64,000 nt of DNA, taken from Streptomyces longisporoflavus (GTDB taxonomy: Bacteria > Actinomycetota > Actinomycetes > Streptomycetales > Streptomycetaceae). The notes beneath the pieces are model-generated. The model was not told the DNA's origin, did not search any database, and saw nothing but the letters and a program-made list of their open reading frames with translations. The translations under genes were made by a program, and so were the position numbers. Positions 1 through 7,711 of the stretch are shown one piece after another; position 1 is the stretch's first letter; every line of letters begins with the position of its first letter. The stretch covers positions 397,631 through 461,630 of the forward strand of contig NZ_BMTR01000006.1 of the NCBI RefSeq assembly GCF_014649775.1, written 5' to 3'.

Positions 1-455
1 CCGTCCTCGTGCTGCTGCTCCTCACCCCCATCGGCCAGTGGGGCGAGGGCCCCACCGTCGTCGCGCTCGTCCTGTTCGCCGTGCCGCCGCTGCTCACCAA
101 CGCGTACGTCGGCATGCGCGGGGTCGACCGCAGCGTCGTACAGGCCGCTCGCGGGATGGGCATGACGGGGCGGCAGGTGCTGTGGCGGGTCGAACTCCCG
201 CTCGCGATGCCGCTGATCCTCAGCGGCGTGCGGATCGCCGCCGTACAGCTGGTGGCCACCGCCACGATCGCGGCGCTCGCCGGCGGCGGGGGGCTCGGCC
301 GGATCATCACCGCCGGCTTCAACCTCGCGAGCACGCCGCAGGTGGTGGCGGGCGCCGTCCTTGTCGCCGTGTTCGCGCTGGTCGTCGAGGGGATCTTCGA
401 GATCGGCGAACGGCTCGCCCCCGGGCGGGCGCGGGGGAGAGGACCGACCGTATGA
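1..455 (+). CDS. Osmoprotectant ABC transporter permease (partial, 5' end missing)
   Basis: C-terminal part of an OpuCB/ProW-type inner-membrane permease for glycine betaine, choline or related osmolytes. The frame is open from base 3 and ends in TGA at 453-455. The stretch with VQAARGMGMTGRQVLWRVEL is the EAA loop that docks on the ATPase, followed by PLAMPLILSGVRIA and hydrophobic membrane segments. The next gene starts inside its stop codon (ATGA), so permease and binding protein are translationally coupled. The start lies outside the window. Substrate class is inferred from the binding protein and CBS-containing ATPase that follow. Confidence 0.9.
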   Translation, partial: VLVLLLLTPIGQWGEGPTVVALVLFAVPPLLTNAYVGMRGVDRSVVQAARGMGMTGRQVLWRVELPLAMPLILSGVRIAAVQLVATATIAALAGGGGLGRIITAGFNLASTPQVVAGAVLVAVFALVVEGIFEIGERLAPGRARGRGPTV

Positions 456-1411
456 GGCGGCGCACGCGAAGGGGCGCGACATGGGGCGCGGCGGGCGCCG
501 CCGGGCTCGTGCTGCTGTCCGGATGCGCGTCCGGGCCGTCCCTGGAGACGCGGGGCGAGGTCACCGCGCCGCCCGGCGACAGCCATCACCTGGTCGTGGG
601 CTCGGCGGGGTTCACCGAGAGCGACCTGCTCGCCCAGATGTACGTGCTGCTCCTGAAGAAGGCCGGTTACGAGGCGGAGATCCTCTCCGTGGCCAACCGT
701 GAACTGTACGAACCCGCCCTGGAATCCGGGCAGATCGACGTCGTCCCCGAGTACGCGGCGACGTTCGCGGACTGGCTGAACGCCAAGAAGAACGGCGCGG
801 ACGCGAAGCCGGTCGGATCGCCCGATCTGGACGCCACGATGAAGGCCCTGCGCGGCCTCGCCGCTCCGCGCGGCCTCACCGTCCTCGACCCTGGCAAGGC
901 CGTCGACCAGAACGCGTTCGCCGTCACCGCGGCCTACGCCGCGCAGCACCGCCTGAAGACACTGAGCGACCTCGGCAAGTCCGGCCAGAAGGTACGCCTG
1001 GCCGCGGGCGACGAATGCGTGCAGCGCCCGTACTGCGAACCCGGCCTGAAGAAGGTCTACGGCATCGACATCACCTCCGTCGACCCCAAGGGCGTGGGCA
1101 CCACCCAGGCCAAGAAGGCCGTGCAGAGCGGCCAGGACCAGATGGTCCTGACGACGTCGACGGACGCCACGCTCGACGACTTCGGCCTCGTCCTGCTGAA
1201 GGACGACAAGAAGCTCCAGAACGCCGACTACCTGGTCCCGGTCGTCAACCGCTCGAGCGCGGGCAGCGAGGGCGTCGCGAAGGCACTCGGCCGCCTCAAC
1301 TCCGTACTGACCACGGCGGACCTGGCCTCCATGAACGAGCAGGTCGACAGCTGGCGACGGCTGCCGCAGGACGTCGCGCGTGCCTATCTGGAAGAGAAGG
1401 GGCTGCTGTAG
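452..1411 (+). CDS. Osmoprotectant (glycine betaine/choline) ABC transporter substrate-binding lipoprotein
   Basis: A 319-residue OpuAC/ProX family protein that captures a quaternary-amine osmolyte outside the membrane. The N-terminus has a run of arginines, a hydrophobic segment and lipobox LLSGC with the acylated cysteine near residue 25. The body starts with VVGSAGFTESDLLAQMY, typical of OpuCC-like proteins, and spans about residues 47-315. The ATG overlaps the permease stop by 4 nt, which fixes the start. A much longer open frame upstream is the permease region read in another frame. OpuCC-like rather than ProX is a family-level choice. Confidence 0.93.
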   Translation: MRRRTRRGATWGAAGAAGLVLLSGCASGPSLETRGEVTAPPGDSHHLVVGSAGFTESDLLAQMYVLLLKKAGYEAEILSVANRELYEPALESGQIDVVPEYAATFADWLNAKKNGADAKPVGSPDLDATMKALRGLAAPRGLTVLDPGKAVDQNAFAVTAAYAAQHRLKTLSDLGKSGQKVRLAAGDECVQRPYCEPGLKKVYGIDITSVDPKGVGTTQAKKAVQSGQDQMVLTTSTDATLDDFGLVLLKDDKKLQNADYLVPVVNRSSAGSEGVAKALGRLNSVLTTADLASMNEQVDSWRRLPQDVARAYLEEKGLL

Positions 1412-1428
1412 CCCACGCCCGGCAGGGG

Positions 1429-2592
1429 TTACGCGTCGGCGACGGAGTCGAACTCCACCTGGTCCCGGGCCACGCCCTGCGCGTCCGCGTCCACCGAGCG
1501 GCGCAGCGCCTCGTGCAGCTTCGCCGGGGTCAGTACGCCGAGGAAGCGGGCCCCGTCGAGGACCGCGACCCAGCCGGCGTCGTGCTGGAGCATCACGCCG
1601 AACGCCTGCTTGAGCGGGGCGCCGACGGGGACCCAGGCCCGCATGCGGTGGGCCAGATCGCCCACCTTGCCGCCCTCCCCGGCCAGGGCCACCTCGTCGA
1701 TGCCGACCCAGCCGTGCAGATCCCCGTCCGCGTCCAGGACGACGCCCCAGCGGGCGTCCTCCTCGCGGAGCCGCGCGGCGGCGTGCGCGGCGGACTCGTC
1801 CAGGCGCACCACCGTCGGCTGCTCCAGGTCGTCCGGCAGGATCTCGGTCACCGAGAGACGCTTGAGACCCCGGTCGGCGCCCACGAACCCGGCGACGTAC
1901 GGCGTCGCCGGAGTGCCGAGCACCGCGCCGGGCGTGTCGAACTGCTCGATGCGCCCCTGCCCGTACACCGCGATCCGGTCCCCGAGCCGGACCGCCTCCT
2001 CGATGTCGTGCGTGACCAGGAGAACCGTCTTGCGGACCGCCGCCTGCATCCGCAGGAACTCGTCCTGCAACTGCTCGCGCACCACCGGGTCGACCGCACC
2101 GAACGGCTCGTCCATGAGCAGGACGGGCGGATCGGCGGCCAGCGCACGCGCCACGCCGACCCGCTGGCGCTGCCCCCCGGACAGCTGCTCGGGGTAGCGG
2201 GAGCCGTACATCTTCGGGTCGAGGCCCACCAGGTCGAGCAGCTCGGCCGCCCGTGCCCGCGCCTTGGCCTTCTTCCAGCCGATCAGCGCGGGGACCGTCG
2301 CCGTGTTGTCGAGGACCGTCCGGTGCGGGAAGAGCCCCACCTGCTGGATGACGTAGCCGATACGGCGGCGCAGGCGGACCGGGTCGACGTCCGCGATGTT
2401 CTCGCCGTTGACGAAGATGCGGCCCGCGGTCGGCTCGATGAGACGGTTCACCATCATCATCGTGGTCGTCTTGCCGCACCCGGACGGTCCGACGAGCGTG
2501 ACCAGTTCACCCTCGCCGACCTCGAAGGACAGCTCGTCCACGGCCATCGTGCCGTCCGGGTAGCGCTTGCTGACCTGCTCGAACCGGATCAT
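1429..2592 (-). CDS. Osmoprotectant ABC transporter ATP-binding protein with CBS domains
   Basis: A 387-residue OpuCA/ProV family ATPase that powers the osmolyte importer. Walker A is GPSGCGKT at residues 35-42, the signature LSGGQRQR is near 136 and Walker B LLMDEP near 155. After residue about 245 there is a tandem CBS region, which in OpuA-type ATPases senses ionic strength or nucleotides. It lies convergent to the permease and binding protein with only 17 bp between stops, so it cannot share their transcript. Most opu operons are unidirectional, which makes this layout unusual. Confidence 0.93.
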   Translation of the reverse strand: MIRFEQVSKRYPDGTMAVDELSFEVGEGELVTLVGPSGCGKTTTMMMVNRLIEPTAGRIFVNGENIADVDPVRLRRRIGYVIQQVGLFPHRTVLDNTATVPALIGWKKAKARARAAELLDLVGLDPKMYGSRYPEQLSGGQRQRVGVARALAADPPVLLMDEPFGAVDPVVREQLQDEFLRMQAAVRKTVLLVTHDIEEAVRLGDRIAVYGQGRIEQFDTPGAVLGTPATPYVAGFVGADRGLKRLSVTEILPDDLEQPTVVRLDESAAHAAARLREEDARWGVVLDADGDLHGWVGIDEVALAGEGGKVGDLAHRMRAWVPVGAPLKQAFGVMLQHDAGWVAVLDGARFLGVLTPAKLHEALRRSVDADAQGVARDQVEFDSVADA

Positions 2593-2614
2593 GCACTCAC
2601 GCTAACCGCGGCTT

Positions 2615-3268
2615 TCAGACTCCGCTCACCAGCACCACCTCCAGGGTGCGCGGCCCGTGCACGCCCTCCACCCGGTCAAGTTCGATGTCGCTGGTCGCGG
2701 ACGGTCCCGAGATCCAGGTCAGCGGGCGGGCGGGGTCGAGCCGTTCGAGTGCCTGCGGGACGGAGGAGACGACCTGGTCGGGGACCCGCACGACACAGAT
2801 GTGGTGATCGGGGACGAGCGTGATCCGCCGGCGGCCCTGGTCGGGCCCGCCGTCCAGGACGATCGTGCCGGTCTCGGCGACGGCTACCGCGCAGCCGGTG
2901 ACGACGCTGTCGACCTCGTCGAGCTCATGCGGGGTGCTCGCGGCCCGGTCGGCGATTCGGTTCGTGTCGGCGGCCTTGAGCCAGTGCGGCGGCAGGCCGG
3001 GCGGCGCGAGCACGGTGCGCGCGCCGCGCGCCGCGAGCAGACGTGCGAGCAGCGCGGGCAGCTCCTCGGCCGTGCACCGGTGCACGTGTGCGCGATAGTC
3101 GGCGAGGTTCTCCGCGAGCAGGCCGGTGGTCTGTTCCGTGGAGCGGTCGCCGTGCTCGCGCAGGTAGTCGCGGGGCACGGCCCGGTCGTAGGCGTGGTTC
3201 TTCTTGTCCTCCGGGACGTCGGCCAGCGCTCGCCGGACGCGGCCCAGGATCTGGTCCCTGCTGCTCAC
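2615..3268 (-). CDS. lutC: Lactate utilisation protein C (LUD domain)
   Basis: A 217-residue LUD-domain protein, the third subunit of the LutABC L-lactate oxidation complex that converts L-lactate to pyruvate. The GTG start at 3266-3268 overlaps the lutB stop as GTGA and gives VSSRDQILGRVRRALADVP, the standard LutC N-terminus. A longer open frame upstream is antisense-like noise over lutB. The C-terminal half has the family pattern ETGTIVLDGGPDQGRR and later VDQVVSSVPQALERLDP. Co-translated with lutB and lutA. Confidence 0.93.
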   Translation of the reverse strand: MSSRDQILGRVRRALADVPEDKKNHAYDRAVPRDYLREHGDRSTEQTTGLLAENLADYRAHVHRCTAEELPALLARLLAARGARTVLAPPGLPPHWLKAADTNRIADRAASTPHELDEVDSVVTGCAVAVAETGTIVLDGGPDQGRRRITLVPDHHICVVRVPDQVVSSVPQALERLDPARPLTWISGPSATSDIELDRVEGVHGPRTLEVVLVSGV

Positions 3269-4752
3269 TTCTTCCCGCCCTTCTCCGTCTGGCCGCCGTT
3301 CGTACGCCGCCACCAGTCGCGGAACGGTTCCGCCGGTACCTTCGGCAGGTCGCGCGTCGCGCTCCACGCCCGGCCGGGTCCGGGAAGCGTGCGCGGATGG
3401 ATGCGCCGGGTCCCGGACGCCAGCCGCTGCCCGGTCCGCAGTGCGGCAGGACGGCCGAACGCCCAGCCCGCCGCGCGCATCGCCGCCCGCTCCGCGGCGT
3501 GCCCCTTCGCGGGCCGCAGCGTCACCTTCGTGCCGTGCCGCGTGACCTCGCCGCCCTGGACCACCCGCTCCCGCAGGTGGACGAGGACCTCGGGGATGTC
3601 GATGGCGACCGGGCACACCTCGTAGCAGGCGCCGCAGAGGGAGGAGGCGTAGGGGAGCGAGGCGTCGATCTCGCTCTGGGTGCCGCGCAGTTGGGGGCTG
3701 AGGATCGCGCCGATGGGGCCGGGGTAGACCGAGCCGTACGCATGACCGCCGGCGCGTTCGTACACCGGGCAGACGTTGAGGCAGGCCGAGCAGCGGATGC
3801 AGCGCAGCGCCTGGCGGCCCACCTCGTCGGCGAGGGTGTCGGTACGCCCGTTGTCCAGGAGCACGAGGTGGAAGGTGCTCGGGCCGTCCTCCCGCGCGGT
3901 GCCGGTCCACGTCGACGTGTACGGGTTCATCCGCTCGGCCGTCGAGGAGCGCGGGAGCGTCTGCAGGAAGACCTCCAGGTCCCGCCAGGTGGGCACGATT
4001 TTCTCGATGCCGACGACCGAGATCAGCGTCTCGGGCAGCGTCAGGCACATCCGGCCGTTGCCCTCCGACTCGACGACCACGAGCGTGCCCGTCTCGGCGA
4101 CCATGAAGTTCGCCCCGGAGATGCCGACCTTGGCCCGCAGGAACTTCTCCCGGAGGTGCAGGCGGGCGGCCTCGGCGAGTTCGGCGGGGGTGTCGGTCAG
4201 CCCCTCGGGGGCCGGGCGGCCCCAACTGCCCATCTCCTTCTCGAAGATGTCACGGATCTCGCCGCGGTTGCGGTGGATGGCGGGGACGAGGATGTGCGAG
4301 GGCCGGTCCTTGCCGAGCTGCACGATGAGTTCGGCGAGATCGGTCTCGTAGGCGTGGATGCCCTCTGCCTCAAGGGCTTCGTTGAGGCCGATCTCCTGCG
4401 TCGCCATCGACTTGACCTTGACCACCTCGCTCTCGCCGGTGGCCTTGACCAGGTCGGTCACGATGCGGTTCGCCTCGTCGGCGTCCCCCGCCCAGTGCAC
4501 GGTGCCGCCCGCCGCGGTGACCGACTCCTCCAGCTGGAGCAGATAGTGCTCCAGGTTGCGGAGGGTGTGGTCCTTGATCTGTTTGCCCGCCTCGCGCAGA
4601 GAGGCCCAGTCGTCCAGCTCGGCGACGGCGCGGGCGCGCTTGTCGCGGATGGTGTGCGTGGCGTGCCTCAGATTGGCGCGCAGGGTGGTGTTGCGCACGG
4701 CTTCGCGCGCGGCCTCGGGAAAGGCCGGCATCCCGACGAACGTGCCGCTCAT
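3265..4752 (-). CDS. lutB: Iron-sulfur lactate oxidation subunit LutB
   Basis: A 495-residue LutB/YkgF protein. An N-terminal LUD domain is followed by two 4Fe-4S ferredoxin motifs: CIRCSACLNVCPVY near residues 317-330 and CGACYEVCPV near 370-382. It passes electrons from lactate oxidation to the respiratory chain with LutA and LutC. The start at 4752 overlaps the lutA stop as ATGA and gives MSGTFVGMPAFPEAAREA, the usual N-terminus; the open frame extends further upstream but only over lutA. The C-terminal 70 residues are basic and less conserved. Confidence 0.95.
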   Translation of the reverse strand: MSGTFVGMPAFPEAAREAVRNTTLRANLRHATHTIRDKRARAVAELDDWASLREAGKQIKDHTLRNLEHYLLQLEESVTAAGGTVHWAGDADEANRIVTDLVKATGESEVVKVKSMATQEIGLNEALEAEGIHAYETDLAELIVQLGKDRPSHILVPAIHRNRGEIRDIFEKEMGSWGRPAPEGLTDTPAELAEAARLHLREKFLRAKVGISGANFMVAETGTLVVVESEGNGRMCLTLPETLISVVGIEKIVPTWRDLEVFLQTLPRSSTAERMNPYTSTWTGTAREDGPSTFHLVLLDNGRTDTLADEVGRQALRCIRCSACLNVCPVYERAGGHAYGSVYPGPIGAILSPQLRGTQSEIDASLPYASSLCGACYEVCPVAIDIPEVLVHLRERVVQGGEVTRHGTKVTLRPAKGHAAERAAMRAAGWAFGRPAALRTGQRLASGTRRIHPRTLPGPGRAWSATRDLPKVPAEPFRDWWRRTNGGQTEKGGKK

Positions 4753-5510
4753 GACAGGGGCTCCTCTTCCGTGCTCGCCAGGATCTCCGCGATGTGGACC
4801 GGGCGTACACCGCTCCTGAGGCGGGTCATCGTGCCCCCGATGTGCATCAGGCAGGAGTTGTCCGCGGCGCACAGGGTGTCGGCGCCCGTCGACTCGGCGT
4901 TGCGCACCTTGTCCGTGCCCATCGCCGACGAGACATCGGAGTTCTTCATCGCGAAGGTGCCGCCGAAGCCGCAGCACTCGGCCGCTCCCGGCAGCTCGCG
5001 CAGCTCAAGGCCCTTGACCGCCTGGAGCAGCCGCGTGGGGCGGTCGCCCAGGCCAAGACTGCGCAGGCCGTGGCAGGTGGGGTGGTACGTCACCGTGTGC
5101 GGGTAGTACGCCCCGACGTCGGTCACCCCGAGGATGTCCACCAGGAACTCGGTGAGTTCGTACGTCTTGGGGATCACCGGTGCCAGGGTGGTCGCGAGGC
5201 CGTCACCACGGCCCTCGGCGCGGGCCCGTTCTCCCATGCGGGGGTACAGCTCGCGGACCATCGCGCCGCACGAGCCGGAGGGCGTCACGATCGCGTCGTA
5301 CTCGTCAGAGCCGAAGACATCGGAGAAATGGCGGGCGAGCGGCTCTGTCTGGTGGCGGTAACCCGTGTTGTAGTGCGCCTGCCCGCAGCAGGTCTGTGCC
5401 ATCGGGAAGTCGACGTCAACCCCTAGCCTGGTCAGCAGTTTCACCACCGCTCGGCCCGTATCGGGATAGAGCGTATCGTTGACACAGGTCAGGAACAGAG
5501 CGACACGCAT
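4749..5510 (-). CDS. lutA: Lactate utilisation (Fe-S)-binding protein A
   Basis: A 253-residue protein with two CCG (cysteine-rich) domains: CCGQAHYNTGY at residue 41 and CCGFGGTF near 178. This layout is shared with LutA/YkgE and the GlpC and HdrB families, which bind unusual Fe-S clusters. I place the start at the ATG at 5508-5510 because GAGGAGG lies about 8 bp upstream, whereas the in-frame ATG at 5534 would put that ribosome site inside the gene. First gene of lutABC, 83 bp downstream of rhaB. An AGCG-TAAG-CGCT dyad lies upstream at 5546-5557 and might be a regulator site. Confidence 0.94.
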   Translation of the reverse strand: MRVALFLTCVNDTLYPDTGRAVVKLLTRLGVDVDFPMAQTCCGQAHYNTGYRHQTEPLARHFSDVFGSDEYDAIVTPSGSCGAMVRELYPRMGERARAEGRGDGLATTLAPVIPKTYELTEFLVDILGVTDVGAYYPHTVTYHPTCHGLRSLGLGDRPTRLLQAVKGLELRELPGAAECCGFGGTFAMKNSDVSSAMGTDKVRNAESTGADTLCAADNSCLMHIGGTMTRLRSGVRPVHIAEILASTEEEPLS

Positions 5511-5593
5511 CGCGGGTTCCTCCTCGTCGATCATCGGATGGATGCAGCGTAAGCGCTAGGTGCGCTCTGCGGGAGTCATGCTGTCGGGACGCG

Positions 5594-7129
5594 TCATGCG
5601 GCGACGCGGCGTGCTGCCTCGTCCCACGCGACCCGGCGCGCGGGGTCGCCGGTCGGTTCGTAGCGGGTCAGCTGCTGGGTGCGAACCAGCAGGGCGCGCA
5701 TCTCATGACGGTCCCGTATGACGCCCTGCGCTCTCGCCTGCACGAGTACGTTGCCGAGCGCCGCCGCTTCCGCGGGGCCCGCGACGACCGGCAGCCCGCA
5801 GGCGTCGGCGGTCAGTTGGCACAGCAGCGCGTTGCGGGCGCCGCCGCCGACGATGTGGACGACGTCCACGGACCGGTCCGTGAGGCGCTGGGCGTCCTCG
5901 ATGGCCCGGCGGTGGGCCAGGGCAAGGGAGTCGAGGATGCAGCGCGTGGTCTCGGCGGGGGTGCCGGGGGCGGGCTGGCCCGTGGCCGCGCAGGCCCGGG
6001 CTATGCGCTGTGGCATGTCGCCGGGGGCCAGGAAGGCGGGATCGGCCGCGTCGACCAGCGAGCGCAGGGCGGGGACGCCGGCCGCCTCGTGCAGGAGCGT
6101 CTCCAGATCCGCGGCCCCGGACCCGGCGCCGGTACCGGTACCCGAATTCGGGGTCTCGGTGGCCCAAGTGCGCAGGCACTCCTGGAGCAGCCACAGACCC
6201 ATGATGTTACGGAGGTAGCGAACGGTGCCGTCGATGCCCAGTTCGTTGGTGAAGTTGGCTTCGCGGCTCTCCTCGGTGCGGACGGGAGCGGTCAGCTCCA
6301 GGCCCGCAAGAGACCAGGTGCCGGTGCAGATGTAGGCGAAGTTCTCCGTCGTGGCCGGGACGGCGGCGACCGCCGAGGCGGTGTCGTGCGAGGCGACCGT
6401 CGTCACGGGGACGGGGGAGGCCAGGCCGGTGTCGTCCAGGACCTGCGGGAGCAGGTGGCCCGCGGAGTCTCCGGGACGCCGCAGGGGCGGGAACAGACCG
6501 AGGTCGATGCCGAGGCGCGACGCCACACCACGGGACCAGTCTCCTGTGCCGGGGTCGATGAGCTGCGTGGTGGAGGCGTTGGTCAGCTCCGTGCCCAGTT
6601 CGCCCGTGAGCCAGTACGTCAGGAGATCCGGGACGAGCAAGAGGTGCTTGGAGGCGCCCAGTTGAGCCGAGCCCCGGGCGGCCAGGAGTTGGTAGAGGGT
6701 GTTGAAGGGGGCGTACTGGACGCCTGTCGTCGCGTAGAGCTCGGTGGCCGGGACCGTTTTCCACGCCCGGGCCGCGATGCCTTCGGTGCGGGTGTCCCGG
6801 TAGTGCACGGGGTTGCCGAGGAGGTTGCCGTCGGCGTCCAGCAGGCCGTAGTCGACTGCCCAGCCGTCGATGCCGATCGAGGTGAGGGGAGCGGAGCCCG
6901 CGGCGCGCAGGCCGTCGAGGACTCCGGCGTACAGGGAGAGGACATCCCAGTGCAGGGTGCCTGCCGTGCGGACCGGGCGGTTGGTGAAGCGGTGTGCCTC
7001 CCGGAGGTCGAGGGTGTCGGGGCCCGCGCGGGCCACCATGACGCGTCCGCTGGAGGCGCCCAGGTCGATCGCGGCGAAGCGGTGGTGTGACCGGGGACGG
7101 GAGCGGGGTGCGGGGTTGAGGTTGGGCAT
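5594..7129 (-). CDS. rhaB: Rhamnulokinase
   Basis: A 511-residue FGGY-family sugar kinase that phosphorylates L-rhamnulose to L-rhamnulose 1-phosphate. FAAIDLGASSGR near residues 18-29 is the N-terminal phosphate-binding loop, IGIDGWAVDYGLLD and NPVHYRDTRT are RhaB-type substrate motifs, and IVGGGARNALLCQLTADACG near 426 is the C-terminal adenosine site. The frame runs open to 7636, but the translated extension is low-complexity repeat, so I start at the ATG MPNLNP at 7129. No strong ribosome site is visible there. It follows rhaD after an unusual repeat-rich gap. Confidence 0.92.
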   Translation of the reverse strand: MPNLNPAPRSRPRSHHRFAAIDLGASSGRVMVARAGPDTLDLREAHRFTNRPVRTAGTLHWDVLSLYAGVLDGLRAAGSAPLTSIGIDGWAVDYGLLDADGNLLGNPVHYRDTRTEGIAARAWKTVPATELYATTGVQYAPFNTLYQLLAARGSAQLGASKHLLLVPDLLTYWLTGELGTELTNASTTQLIDPGTGDWSRGVASRLGIDLGLFPPLRRPGDSAGHLLPQVLDDTGLASPVPVTTVASHDTASAVAAVPATTENFAYICTGTWSLAGLELTAPVRTEESREANFTNELGIDGTVRYLRNIMGLWLLQECLRTWATETPNSGTGTGAGSGAADLETLLHEAAGVPALRSLVDAADPAFLAPGDMPQRIARACAATGQPAPGTPAETTRCILDSLALAHRRAIEDAQRLTDRSVDVVHIVGGGARNALLCQLTADACGLPVVAGPAEAAALGNVLVQARAQGVIRDRHEMRALLVRTQQLTRYEPTGDPARRVAWDEAARRVAA

Positions 7130-7158
7130 CGGGGCTCGCAGGGGTTGGAGGGCGAGTG

Positions 7159-7292
7159 CGGGGCAAGGGGGCGGGGGCGGGGCGGGGCGGGAGGAGTGTG
7201 GGTGCGAGGGCGAGGGCGAGAGCGAGGGCGAGAGCGAGGGTGCGGGTGAGCGGTGAGCGGTGAGTGGTGGGTGGTGGGTGGTGGGTGGTGGG
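7159..7292 (+). repeat. G-run cluster and TGGTGGG heptamer repeat (predicted G-quadruplex)
   Basis: On the plus strand 7159-7192 has at least six runs of three to five G separated by one to three bases. At 7269-7292 four GGG runs (7269, 7276, 7283, 7290) are separated by identical TGGT loops, which satisfies the G3-N4 quadruplex rule. Between them lie GCGAGG/GCGAGA hexamers. The C-rich complement is what the rhaB leader mRNA would carry. Confidence 0.75.
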
Positions 7293-7380
7293 CGACGCGT
7301 CGTGGCTGGATCGTGCGGGGTCGTGCCGGTCCGTCCGCCCACGCCATCTCGGCACGCACGCCTCGCTGCTGCGCACCGAA

Positions 7381-7560
7381 TGCTGTGCCCGGGCGGCGCG
7401 GCACCGGAGCGCCGTGGCTGGGCAGCGCGGCACCGGAGTGCTGTGCCGGGGTGGCGCGGCACCGGAGCGCTGCTTGGGTGGCGCGGTACCGAAGCGCTGT
7501 ACCAGGGCGGCGTGGCACCGGAGTGCTGTGCCAGGGCGGCGCGGCACCGGAGTGCCGCGT
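7381..7560. repeat. 29-bp imperfect tandem repeat, six units
   Basis: The core GCGGCACCGGAG recurs at 7398, 7427, 7456, 7483 (two changes), 7512 (one change) and 7541. Steps are 29, 29, 27, 29 and 29 bp. Each unit carries GGCAC...GTGCC, able to form a short hairpin. There are no unique spacers, so it is not CRISPR. Confidence 0.85.
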
Positions 7561-7711
7561 GCCGTGCTCCGGGCGGGCGTACCGGCACGTCCGCGCCTCC
7601 CCCCCCCGGTTGCGCGGCCGTGGGCCGGAGGATCATCTCCGTTCGTCCCGGCAGTGAGACGCGGACGTCCCTCCGGTCGGGAGTGCGGTCGCCGACCGGA
7701 GGGGGCTGTGG

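Larger units (their letters stand above)
7130..7711. other. Repeat-rich gap between rhaD and rhaB
   Basis: These 582 bp contain no credible gene. They hold stacked low-complexity tracts: a G-run cluster (about 7157-7195), a GCGAGG-type hexamer run (about 7203-7245), a TGGTGGG heptamer run (7266-7292) and a 29-bp imperfect tandem array (about 7381-7560). Open frames through it change repeat phase because 29 is not a multiple of 3, so coding is unlikely. The minus-strand transcript from rhaD into rhaB would be rich in C in this segment. Confidence 0.8.

Noticed and set aside
5705..7090. Plus-strand ORF over rhaB
   Set aside because: Antisense shadow; no ribosome site and no recognisable motif.
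7381..7560. 29-bp repeats as a CRISPR array
   Set aside because: Units are directly adjacent with no unique spacers, unit length slips to 27 and there are no cas genes.
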